Of a DNA stretch of 7,425 bases, positions 1 to 6,641 are shown one piece after another. The stretch is from Bacteroidota bacterium (GTDB taxonomy: Bacteria; Bacteroidota; Bacteroidia; Bacteroidales; VadinHA17), in the NCBI GenBank assembly GCA_016868515.1, contig VGGM01000067.1, positions 1 to 7,425 of the forward strand. The letters are read 5' to 3'. The notes under the pieces were generated by a model, which saw only the letters and a program-made list of their open reading frames with translations, was not told the origin of the DNA and did not search any database. The number at the start of each line of letters is the position of its first letter. Position 1 is the first letter of the stretch. The position numbers and the translations under genes are program-made.

Positions 1-523
1 TGATAATAGGGAGGTACTCCATCTGGCGGCGCCACTCGGTTGTTTTGTCTGATATTGCCCGGAATGATTCATTCTGCAGATTCAGCTGAGTCGCAATATG
101 GTCGCGCTTATTTACGAGTTCAAGGAGGGTTCCGCTGTTGATAAAGCCTGTCAGTTCACCGTAGCGTTCAATACCTCCGGTTGCCGGCTGCCTGAAATTT
201 GAGGGAAGGGTATCCATCTCCAGTACAGGCCTGTAGCGGTGGTCATCGGAAAGCCTGAACTCATTCAGCCTTTCAATCATATCGTCCATCTCCCTGTCAA
301 TCATATTCAGTTCCAGCATCACAGTCTCAATGCTGCTCATGAGCCTTGCCTCCTCGGGGGAACCAAAGGTTTTTGTAAAGGCATACCTGTAGATGAAAAA
401 CATGATTACCGAGGCAGCAAACCAGACAGCAAACCTCAACAACCTTCTTGAAAAGGGTAATCTGACCCTCTTATACTGCAGGTCGACATCATCAAAGAAA
501 TATTTTCCGCTTTTGAATGCCAC
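1..523 (-). CDS. Membrane-anchored M23-family metallopeptidase, N-terminal part (cut by left edge)
   Basis: Reading the minus strand from a GTG at 523 gives 174 codons without a stop, running off the window. The start is well fixed: the codon directly upstream (524-526) is an in-frame TAA, and residues 2-18 (AFKSGKYFFDDVDLQYK) resemble the usual opening of Bacteroidota M23 peptidases. A basic stretch (KRVRLPFSRRLLR) leads into one membrane helix at about residues 30-47. A probable coiled coil follows at about 56-90. The segment around 92-130 (DDHRYRPVLEMDTLPSNFRQ, then GGIERYG) is the conserved linker of this family. The LytM/M23 zinc domain that would cleave peptidoglycan cross-links lies outside the window, so catalysis is inferred from the N-terminus only. 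Family members commonly sit divergent to alaS in Bacteroidota (from memory). The protein is probably anchored in the inner membrane with its bulk in the periplasm. Confidence 0.82.
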   Translation of the reverse strand, partial: MAFKSGKYFFDDVDLQYKRVRLPFSRRLLRFAVWFAASVIMFFIYRYAFTKTFGSPEEARLMSSIETVMLELNMIDREMDDMIERLNEFRLSDDHRYRPVLEMDTLPSNFRQPATGGIERYGELTGFINSGTLLELVNKRDHIATQLNLQNESFRAISDKTTEWRRQMEYLPII

Positions 524-557
524 TTATGAATTCGCCGGTTTTTTTTCAATGAAAAGG

Positions 558-588
558 CAAATTAATGGTAAAAAAAGTAATTTTACAA
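558..588 (-). promoter_or_regulatory. Candidate Bacteroidota promoter for the M23 peptidase gene
   Basis: On the minus strand a TTG (586-588) is followed after 20 bases by TTAATTTG (558-565). This is one mismatch from the Bacteroidota -7 consensus TAnnTTTG and close to its usual spacing from the -33 TTG. The expected transcript start near 551 would leave a leader of roughly 25-30 nt before the GTG at 523. The region is AT-rich, so a chance match is possible. No equally good match facing alaS was found in the same spacer. Confidence 0.35.
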
Positions 589-631
589 CCCATTTTGGCA
601 ATCTTTTTACTTAAATTACTGATTTCTGGCT

Positions 632-3277
632 ATGACAAATATGACTGCGCAGGAGATAAGGAGTGCCTTCCTCAATTATTTCAGGAGTAAAAAACATCGT
701 ATTGTACCCTCCGCTCCGATGGTCATTAAGGATGATTCCACCCTTATGTTCACCAACGCCGGGATGAACCAGTTCAAGGATATTTTCCTTGGGAACAGGA
801 ATACAGCCGACCCGAGAATTGCCAACACCCAGAAATGCCTTCGTGTTTCAGGCAAGCACAACGATCTGGAAGAGGTTGGACACGACACATACCATCATAC
901 CATGTTTGAGATGCTGGGAAACTGGTCTTTCGGCGATTATTTCAAGAGGGAGGCTATTGGCTGGGCATGGGAATTCCTTACAAAGGTTATCGGACTGCAG
1001 GCAGGCAGGCTCTATGCAACGATATTTGAAGGTAACCCGGAAGAAGGTGTGGCGCGCGATGACGAGGCATACAATTATTGGCTTGAGTGTTTCCCCGGGT
1101 CCGTTAACCGGATACTGGAGGGATCGAAAAAAGACAACTTCTGGGAAATGGGCGATACCGGCCCGTGTGGTCCCTGTTCTGAAATACACATTGATCTGCG
1201 CAGCGATGACGAGAGGGAGAAGGTTCCCGGGCACAACCTGGTAAACACCGGGCACCCGCTGGTTGTTGAAATCTGGAACCTGGTATTCATACAGTACAAC
1301 CGGAAGGCCGACGGATCGCTAGAGCAGCTGCCGGCAAAGCATGTCGATACCGGGATGGGTTTCGAGCGGCTCTGCATGGCCGTTCAGGGGAAAAAGTCGA
1401 ATTACGACACCGACCTGTTTCAGCCGGTTATCGGGGAGATTTCCGATATATGCGGCCACGAATATGGAGAATCGGATAGTCGCGACATTGCCATGAGGGT
1501 TATCGCCGACCATCTCAGGGCTGTGTCGTTCTCCATCGCCGACGGCCAGATTCCCTCCAATAACAGGGCCGGATATGTGATAAGGAGAATTTTGCGGCGC
1601 GCCGTAAGGTACGGCTACAATAACCTTGGTATGGAGGAACCCTTTATTTACAGACTGGTTCCGGTACTTGCCGGGGTAATGGGCGATACTTTTCCGGAAC
1701 TTACGTCGGGCAGGGAGCATATTTCAAGGGTCATACATGACGAGGAAACGGCCTTCCTCCGCACCCTGGGAAAGGGTCAGAGGCTTATAGACAAGGAGAT
1801 TGCCGTTATCAGGAGGGAAGGAAAAGATGTTCTTCCGGGTTCGGTTGCGTTCGAACTTTACGACACTTATGGGTTCCCCCTCGACCTTACACAACTGATA
1901 CTGAAGGAGAAAGGTCTGGAGGCCAATATCACGGAGTTTGAGGCATGCATGAAGACGCAACGCGAAAGGTCGCGCGAGGATGCTGCTGTTGACACAGGCG
2001 ACTGGGTGGTTATAGCCGAGCAGGAAGAGACAGTATTTACCGGGTACGACCAGACTGAGGATATCGTTCACATTTCAAAATACCGGTCAATTAAGTCGCG
2101 CAACAGGGAGCAGTTCCAGCTTGTGCTAAACCGTACACCTTTCTATGCAGAGTCGGGCGGACAGGTTGGTGACAGCGGGACGCTGAGCAACAGCAGGGAG
2201 ACAATCAGGATTATTGATACAATCAGGGAGAACAACCTGATAATACATATTACCGACAGGTTGCCCGTAGAGCCGGAGGCTGAGTTCACTGCCCGGGCTG
2301 ATGCCGCCAGGAGAGAGCTGACCGAAAGCAATCACTCTGCGACCCACCTTCTGCATTTCGCCCTCAGGGAGGTCGTTGGGAAACATGTAGAGCAGAAGGG
2401 CTCGCTGGTTAACCCCGACCGCCTCAGGTTTGACTTCAGTCATACTTCCAGGCTGTCGCGTGAGGAGATAGCGGCTGTTGAGAACATGGTCAATGAAATG
2501 ATTGCCGGCAATATGAACCGCGACACCCACAGGGATGTTCCGGTTGAGAAGGCTAAGGAGATGGGAGCCATGGCCCTCTTCGGTGAAAAGTATGGGGACA
2601 GCGTGAGGGTAATCAGTTTTGGCCCTTCAGTAGAACTTTGCGGAGGAACACATGTGGAAAACACGGGCAGGATAGGCCTTTTCAAGATTGTGAGCGAAAC
2701 CGCAATTGCCGCCGGCATAAGACGGATAGAGGCAGTTACCGGTAAAAATGCCATGGAGTTTATTAACCGTAAACTGGAGACCCTCGACGAGGTGGAACAG
2801 ATACTTCAGAGCAAGGGCAGGGTAACCGATACAGCCACACGGCTTGTCCAGGAATCAGCACAGATGCGGAAAAGCATTGAGAAGCTTCAGGATCAGATTG
2901 CTGCCTCCCTGGCTGAAAAACTAAGACCTCATGCAATAAACGCCGGAGAAGCATCGGTAATTCTCTACAATGCAGGAAGTGAGAGTACCGAAGTGATAAA
3001 ATCAATGGCAGGTCTCTTCCGGAACAGCTCAGAGAACACCATTCTGGTTATCGGATCATCGTCAGCCGGCAAGGCTACACTCACGGTTATGGTGTGCGAC
3101 AAACTGTTACAGAACGGTAAAGTGGATGCTGTAGGCATTATCAGGGAAATATCGGGTGAAATTGGCGGCAGCGGAGGAGGGCAGCCATTCCTTTCAATAG
3201 CGGGGGGAAAAGACCCGGGCGGGATAGACCGTGCCCTCGAAAAGGCAGCAGTTTTTATCAGGAGCATGCTGGCCTGA
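632..3277 (+). CDS. alaS: Alanyl-tRNA synthetase
   Basis: This enzyme charges tRNA-Ala with alanine in the cytoplasm and hydrolyses mischarged Ser- or Gly-tRNA-Ala. The 881-residue product is full length (E. coli AlaRS is about 875). The class II catalytic core occupies roughly residues 1-250, with conserved stretches NAGMNQFKDIFLG (42-54), RVSGKHNDLEEVGHDTYHHT (71-90), DTGPCGPCSEIH (175-186) and the motif 3 segment GMGFERL (241-247). The tRNA-recognition region follows. The editing domain carries the zinc-site pairs HSATH (H568, H572) and CGGTH (C670, H674), so editing should be intact. A probable coiled coil (about 712-765) joins to the C-terminal C-Ala/DHHA1 domain, with the glycine-rich EIGGSGGGQPF (843-853). 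Two in-frame ATGs (632 and 641) are possible. Homologues usually begin near the second (MTAQEIR), so a start three codons later is equally plausible. No Shine-Dalgarno sequence is evident. It is divergent from the M23 gene, and no frameshift is seen. Confidence 0.98.
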   Translation: MTNMTAQEIRSAFLNYFRSKKHRIVPSAPMVIKDDSTLMFTNAGMNQFKDIFLGNRNTADPRIANTQKCLRVSGKHNDLEEVGHDTYHHTMFEMLGNWSFGDYFKREAIGWAWEFLTKVIGLQAGRLYATIFEGNPEEGVARDDEAYNYWLECFPGSVNRILEGSKKDNFWEMGDTGPCGPCSEIHIDLRSDDEREKVPGHNLVNTGHPLVVEIWNLVFIQYNRKADGSLEQLPAKHVDTGMGFERLCMAVQGKKSNYDTDLFQPVIGEISDICGHEYGESDSRDIAMRVIADHLRAVSFSIADGQIPSNNRAGYVIRRILRRAVRYGYNNLGMEEPFIYRLVPVLAGVMGDTFPELTSGREHISRVIHDEETAFLRTLGKGQRLIDKEIAVIRREGKDVLPGSVAFELYDTYGFPLDLTQLILKEKGLEANITEFEACMKTQRERSREDAAVDTGDWVVIAEQEETVFTGYDQTEDIVHISKYRSIKSRNREQFQLVLNRTPFYAESGGQVGDSGTLSNSRETIRIIDTIRENNLIIHITDRLPVEPEAEFTARADAARRELTESNHSATHLLHFALREVVGKHVEQKGSLVNPDRLRFDFSHTSRLSREEIAAVENMVNEMIAGNMNRDTHRDVPVEKAKEMGAMALFGEKYGDSVRVISFGPSVELCGGTHVENTGRIGLFKIVSETAIAAGIRRIEAVTGKNAMEFINRKLETLDEVEQILQSKGRVTDTATRLVQESAQMRKSIEKLQDQIAASLAEKLRPHAINAGEASVILYNAGSESTEVIKSMAGLFRNSSENTILVIGSSSAGKATLTVMVCDKLLQNGKVDAVGIIREISGEIGGSGGGQPFLSIAGGKDPGGIDRALEKAAVFIRSMLA

Positions 3278-3305
3278 TCTCCGGTCGAAAAACACTCATT
3301 TTTTT

Positions 3306-3320
3306 TTATTAGTCTAATAA
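3306..3320. repeat. Perfect 15-bp palindrome upstream of the acyl-CoA synthetase gene
   Basis: TTATTAG (3306-3312) and CTAATAA (3314-3320) are perfect inverted copies around a single T. It lies 29 bp after the alaS stop, directly against a run of nine T (3299-3307). It shares the half-site TATTAG/CTAATA with the inverted repeat at 3394-3415. It could be an operator half of a two-site arrangement or a weak AT-only stem at the end of the alaS transcript. AT-rich composition makes short palindromes common, so function is unproven. Confidence 0.4.
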
Positions 3321-3332
3321 TCTGATAATCTG
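3317..3332. repeat. Tandem duplication of the octamer ATAATCTG
   Basis: Two exact head-to-tail copies of ATAATCTG (3317-3324 and 3325-3332) overlap the right arm of the palindrome at 3306-3320. The duplication is certain from the sequence. It may simply be local slippage in AT-rich spacer DNA. Confidence 0.6.
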
Positions 3333-3393
3333 TATATTGTCAGATATTATATCCAATATTCAACGATCCCTGCCGGATTGTTCCAAAAATTAT

Positions 3394-3415
3394 TATTAGA
3401 ATTGTGGTTCTAATA
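3394..3415. promoter_or_regulatory. 8-bp-arm inverted repeat just before the acyl-CoA synthetase start; possible operator or leader hairpin
   Basis: TATTAGAA (3394-3401) and TTCTAATA (3408-3415) are perfect inverted copies separated by TTGTGG. The repeat ends 10 bp before the ATG at 3426. Its size and symmetry fit a binding site for a dimeric repressor. In RNA it would form a small hairpin next to the initiation region. The outer six bases match the half-site in the palindrome at 3306-3320. No regulator gene is present in the window to pair with it. Confidence 0.42.
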
Positions 3416-3425
3416 CCTGAAAACC

Positions 3426-5201
3426 ATGGAAATTACCAGAACATTTGACATTATTGAATGGAATTACGAGAAGTATCCGCGCAACGACATGTACGGTGGC
3501 AAGGTTGACAAGGACTGGAAGACCTACTCCACTGAGGATGTTAAGAAGAATGTGGACTATACCGCTTTCGCATTGTTTGCACTTGGGCTGAAAGAAGGTG
3601 ACAAGATTGCCACAATCACTGGGAACCGTCCCGAATGGAATTTTGCCGACATGGGTATGGCCCAGGCCGGCATGATACACGTGCCGGTTTATCCAACCAT
3701 CACGGCCGAGGAGTATGCATATATCTTTGAACACGCAGAGGTGAAGGCTGTTATTGTTGGCAACAAGCTGCTTTACAACAAGATTAGTGAAGTGGCTGAA
3801 AAACTGAAGATAAAACACATTGTTTCTTTCGATAAGGTCGATGGTATCATGTCATTCAGTGAGTTGCTGGAACTCGGACAGAAGAATGAGGAGAAATACC
3901 GTGAGAAGCTTGCAAAGGTAAAGGCATCAATAAAGCCTGAAGACCTCGTAACTATAATCTATACCTCAGGCACTACCGGAAATTCCAAGGGTGTGATGCT
4001 GTCGCACAGCAACCTGGTGATTAATGCACTTGAGACTTCAACGGCACACGAATTCGGGTACGGGTACCGGGCACTCAGTTTTCTGCCCCTGTGCCATGTA
4101 TATGAGCGTATGGTGAACTATCACTTCCAGTACAAGGGGCTGAGTATTTATTACGTTGAGAACATGGGGGCCATCACCGAATCGATCAGGGAGGTAAAAC
4201 CTCACATTTTCAACACCGTTCCCAGACTCCTTGAGAAGATATATGACACAATCATAGGGAAGGGGAAGAATCTTCCCTGGCTCAAGAAGCAGATTTTCTT
4301 CTGGGCAGTTAACCTCGGTCTGCAGTACAAGCTCGACGGCCGGTCGAAAATCTACGACTTCAAGCTTAAGATAGCCAGGAAGCTTATCTTCAGCAAATGG
4401 AAAGAGGCTCTCGGCAATGAGGTAAGGGTTATGGTATCGGGGGGTGCGGCCCTTCAGTCGAGGCTTGAAAAGGTATTCTGGGCAGCCGGCATGCCGGTAC
4501 TTCAGGGTTACGGGCTGACCGAAACATCGCCGGTAATAGCCGTCAACCCTTTCAGGCTGGGTGAGATTAAGTTTGGAACTGTTGGTCCGGTAATAAAGGA
4601 CGTTCAGGTGAAGATCGCCGATGACGGAGAGATACTCTGCAAAGGCCCAAACATTATGATGGGCTACTACAAGGCTCCCGAGCTTACCTCCGAGGCCATT
4701 GACAGTGAGGGGTGGTTCCACACAGGCGATATCGGCATATTCGAGGATGGCATATTCCTGCGAATTACCGACAGGAAAAAGGAGATGTTCAAGCTTTCTG
4801 CAGGTAAATATATAGCACCGCAGCCGATCGAAAACAGGCTGAAGGAGTCATTCTTTATTGAGCAGGCAATGGTTATAGGTGAGAATGAAAAGGTTGCAGC
4901 AGCAATTATATCACCCAACTTTACATTCCTGCATGACTGGTGCACGATTCACAAGGTTCAGTTCCGCGACAATGCCGAGTTGGTACGCATTCCTGAAGTT
5001 ATTGAGAGATATGGCCGGGAGGTAAAGGATATCAACAAGACACTTGCCGAGCATGAGCAGATAAAGAAGTTCAGGCTGGTAACCGATGAATGGAGCCCGG
5101 TAACAGGGGAGCTTTCCCCCACCCTTAAGCTCAAGCGTAACGTTATTGCTTCGAAGTACAGGGATCTGATTGAGGAGATTTATCCCCGGAACGGGAAATG
5201 A
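3426..5201 (+). CDS. fadD: Long-chain fatty acid--CoA ligase (AMP-forming acyl-CoA synthetase)
   Basis: It activates fatty acids to acyl-CoA through an acyl-adenylate, using ATP and CoA, for beta-oxidation or lipid synthesis. The 591-residue product is full length and has the ANL-superfamily signatures in order. These are the P-loop YTSGTTGNSKG (179-189), GYGLTETSP (361-369), the ribose-binding aspartate in HTGD (432-435), the hinge region ITDRKKEMFKLSAGKYIAP (447-465), and a C-terminal SPTLKLKR (564-571) with the likely adenylation lysine at 568 or 570. PLCHVYERM (221-229) and the long insert before GYGLTE are typical of long-chain synthetases rather than acetyl-CoA synthetase. There is no signal peptide or clear membrane helix, so it is cytoplasmic or peripheral on the membrane. 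The start is the first ATG in frame, with no obvious Shine-Dalgarno sequence. It appears to be monocistronic: a 148-bp spacer with inverted repeats lies upstream and a strong hairpin downstream. The exact chain-length preference cannot be read from sequence. The symbol is a family-level assignment. Confidence 0.93.
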   Translation: MEITRTFDIIEWNYEKYPRNDMYGGKVDKDWKTYSTEDVKKNVDYTAFALFALGLKEGDKIATITGNRPEWNFADMGMAQAGMIHVPVYPTITAEEYAYIFEHAEVKAVIVGNKLLYNKISEVAEKLKIKHIVSFDKVDGIMSFSELLELGQKNEEKYREKLAKVKASIKPEDLVTIIYTSGTTGNSKGVMLSHSNLVINALETSTAHEFGYGYRALSFLPLCHVYERMVNYHFQYKGLSIYYVENMGAITESIREVKPHIFNTVPRLLEKIYDTIIGKGKNLPWLKKQIFFWAVNLGLQYKLDGRSKIYDFKLKIARKLIFSKWKEALGNEVRVMVSGGAALQSRLEKVFWAAGMPVLQGYGLTETSPVIAVNPFRLGEIKFGTVGPVIKDVQVKIADDGEILCKGPNIMMGYYKAPELTSEAIDSEGWFHTGDIGIFEDGIFLRITDRKKEMFKLSAGKYIAPQPIENRLKESFFIEQAMVIGENEKVAAAIISPNFTFLHDWCTIHKVQFRDNAELVRIPEVIERYGREVKDINKTLAEHEQIKKFRLVTDEWSPVTGELSPTLKLKRNVIASKYRDLIEEIYPRNGK

Positions 5202-5267
5202 TTATTTGAGATTCAGATTTGCGTCTTAGAATTAACCAGGAGATAACTTATTATTAATGAATCAGTT

Positions 5268-5306
5268 TGAGAAGCCGGTAACCATGTTCTGGGTACCGGC
5301 TTCTTA
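5268..5306 (+). terminator. Strong hairpin after the acyl-CoA synthetase gene
   Basis: GAAGCCGGTA (5271-5280) pairs perfectly with TACCGGCTTC (5294-5303). The stem extends outward by A-T, G-U and T-A pairs to 5268/5306. Inside, past one mismatch, two further C-G pairs close a 7-base loop. It lies 66 bp past the fadD stop and about 80 bp before the next promoter. There is no T tract after it (TTACATT), so it may act as a 3'-end stabilising stem or a non-canonical terminator. Confidence 0.6.
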
Positions 5307-5351
5307 CATTCCGCCCGCTGTCCGGTAACCTGCCGGTCAACTCAACTTTTC

Positions 5352-5367
5352 AGTCACTTTAGTCACT
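5352..5367. repeat. Direct repeat AGTCACT x2 upstream of a promoter
   Basis: AGTCACT occurs at 5352-5358 and 5361-5367, one copy every 9 bp, ending 16 bp before the TTG element at 5384. The copies are exact. Activator binding is possible but not supported by anything else. A run of C follows at 5371-5376. Confidence 0.45.
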
Positions 5368-5383
5368 CCACCCCCCTTCCTCC

Positions 5384-5413
5384 TTGCAATTTCCTTTCTT
5401 TGTGGTAATTTTG
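5384..5413 (+). promoter_or_regulatory. Bacteroidota consensus promoter for the lipoprotein/outer-membrane gene pair
   Basis: TTG (5384-5386), exactly 19 bases, then TAATTTTG (5406-5413). This fits the Bacteroidota primary-sigma consensus TTG-N19-TAnnTTTG at every defined position. Transcription would begin a few bases after 5413, at about 5417-5422. That leaves a very short leader before the ATG at 5430 and rules against an upstream TTG start at 5418. Confidence 0.75.
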
Positions 5414-5429
5414 ACATTTGGCTTCAGAT

Positions 5430-5903
5430 ATGCTTACACACCTGTTTCATACTTACAAGACTCTGCCATTACTGGTTCTGGTGGTATCGTTTATTGTGTC
5501 GTGTGTCCCCGAGTCGTGTTACCAGGAAACCACCTCATCGGTTAAGGCGGGCTTCTACGAAACGGGTACCGGACTGGAGCTGAAGGCCGATTCGGTAACG
5601 CTTGCGGCTCAGGGCTCCTCATCGGATACGGTTTACAATAACGTAAAGAATCTGAAGTCAATAAAGCTATTTCTTGATCCGGCCACTCCGGGATGCACAT
5701 GGGTACTGACTTTAAACGGTGTGAACGATACAATAACCTTTTTTTACGAATCGTTCCCCCACCTTGTATCGAAGGAATGCGGTTACACCATTTACCACAA
5801 GCTTGACAGGTGCAGTTTCACCAAAAACATTATCGATACCGTAATTATCCGTAACACCAACATTACCGTAATCAATGAGGAGAACATCAGGATATTCCTT
5901 TAG
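5430..5903 (+). CDS. DUF6452-type lipoprotein, function unknown
   Basis: The product has 157 residues. The N-terminus is a lipoprotein signal: a short region with K10, a hydrophobic core (LPLLVLVVSFIV) and a lipobox IVSC placing the lipidated cysteine at residue 25. The mature protein has four more cysteines (30, 89, 117, 128), enough for disulfides in the periplasm. The layout matches my memory of Bacteroidota DUF6452 proteins: CYQE near the start, a central LDP segment, SKECGY (114-119), and the C-terminal NTNITVINEENIRIFL. The biochemical role is unknown. The ATG at 5430 was chosen because the consensus promoter puts the transcript start at or after the upstream TTG codon at 5418, and because the signal peptide needs nothing upstream. 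The last 29 bases overlap the next gene in another frame, implying co-transcription and probably coupled translation. The family name is from pattern memory and should be confirmed by profile search. Confidence 0.8.
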   Translation: MLTHLFHTYKTLPLLVLVVSFIVSCVPESCYQETTSSVKAGFYETGTGLELKADSVTLAAQGSSSDTVYNNVKNLKSIKLFLDPATPGCTWVLTLNGVNDTITFFYESFPHLVSKECGYTIYHKLDRCSFTKNIIDTVIIRNTNITVINEENIRIFL

Positions 5904-6630
5904 GCTGATGCTGCTGCTGATGCTTCAGCCGCTGGTCAATGCTTCGGCCCAGGATACGGTTAACTTTCCGCTCAGGCTGGGTGCCGGTGCGGCGCTTTTC
6001 TCACCTGTATCGGCCCTTGCCGGCAGGTACCCCGGGGGGTTCGAGGCCAGCGGATTCTACGATATGAGTGAAAGGATAACACTGGTTGCCGACGGGGGTT
6101 TCAGCAGCTTCGTGCAGGAAAATCACAACTACGGGTACGAAAACAACGGTATCTACTTCAGGGCCGGTGCTGACTATAACCTGCTGAATCCGGTGCAGGC
6201 AGCAGGCAGGTATTACGCCGGCATTTCTCTGAAGTACGGGCTGTCTCTCTTTTCGCACAGCAATCAGTTTATTGAATATGACAGTTTCTGGGGAACCTAT
6301 ACCACCTCGAAACAGAGCAGCTTTCACGGCGCTCATTTTCTGGAGGTTTCGCCCGGGGTGAGGGCAGAACTCTTCAGAAATTTTTTTATCGGCTGGGGAG
6401 TCAACATAAGGTTCCTGGTGTACGGCGGAACCGGAGAGGATATGCGGGCCATTGATATTCCCGGATTCGGTAACGGCAGCAAACCACTTTCATCCGGCAT
6501 CAACTATTTCATCAGCTACAGAATCCCATACCGCCATAAGCGTGTTATCTACATCAAACCCGTAAGGGAAACTGAGGAAGGTGATAGCGGCACCACAAGG
6601 CCTCCAGGAACGACCGGCACCATCAGATAA
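5875..6630 (+). CDS. DUF6048-type predicted outer-membrane protein, function unknown
   Basis: The product has 251 residues. A classical signal peptide is visible: MRRTSGYSFR, a leucine/methionine-rich core (11-21) and a cleavage site ASA|Q at 25/26. The mature part is built of alternating aromatic and polar strands with glycines (for example GIYFRAGADYNLL, RYYAGISLKYGLSLFS, FFIGWGVNIRFLVYGG, GINYFISYRIPY). This suggests a small outer-membrane beta-barrel. The sequence resembles Bacteroidota DUF6048 proteins, including IDIPGFGNG (193-201) and the near-terminal SYRIPY. After the last strand comes a basic segment and a Gly/Thr/Pro-rich tail (about 236-251). The start at 5875 is preferred because it supplies the charged n-region; a start at residue 12 would remove it. 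It overlaps the upstream lipoprotein gene by 29 bp, so the two products may work together at the outer membrane. Function is unknown, and the topology is inferred by eye. Confidence 0.8.
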   Translation: MRRTSGYSFRLMLLLMLQPLVNASAQDTVNFPLRLGAGAALFSPVSALAGRYPGGFEASGFYDMSERITLVADGGFSSFVQENHNYGYENNGIYFRAGADYNLLNPVQAAGRYYAGISLKYGLSLFSHSNQFIEYDSFWGTYTTSKQSSFHGAHFLEVSPGVRAELFRNFFIGWGVNIRFLVYGGTGEDMRAIDIPGFGNGSKPLSSGINYFISYRIPYRHKRVIYIKPVRETEEGDSGTTRPPGTTGTIR

Positions 6631-6641
6631 TGCTGATTATC
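6626..6641. terminator. Weak AT-rich hairpin spanning two convergent stop codons
   Basis: GATAAT (6626-6631) and ATTATC (6636-6641) are perfect inverted copies around GCTG. The stem contains the TAA of the DUF6048 gene and part of the minus-strand TGA of the symporter. Only 9 bp separate the two genes. It could be a shared bidirectional terminator, but the 6-bp stem is mostly A-T and no T tract follows on either strand. Confidence 0.25.

Noticed and set aside
239..614. Two plus-strand open frames (239-451 and 393-614) before alaS
   Set aside because: They lie mostly antisense to the M23 peptidase, whose minus-strand product shows clear family features. Their own translations are low in structure and recognisable motifs.
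789..1720. Several 100-150-codon open frames on both strands within alaS
   Set aside because: They are shadows of the alaS frame. None carries a recognisable motif or start context.
3278..3310. Run of nine T after alaS as a Rho-independent terminator
   Set aside because: No GC-rich stem precedes the T run; only an AT palindrome overlaps and follows it.
4038..4721. 227-codon minus-strand open frame inside the acyl-CoA synthetase gene
   Set aside because: It is antisense to the P-loop-to-hinge part of a complete, well-conserved gene. Its translation shows no domain pattern and it has no promoter.
5418..5429. TTG start four codons upstream of the lipoprotein ATG
   Set aside because: It falls at the predicted transcription start of an exact consensus promoter and adds nothing to the signal peptide.
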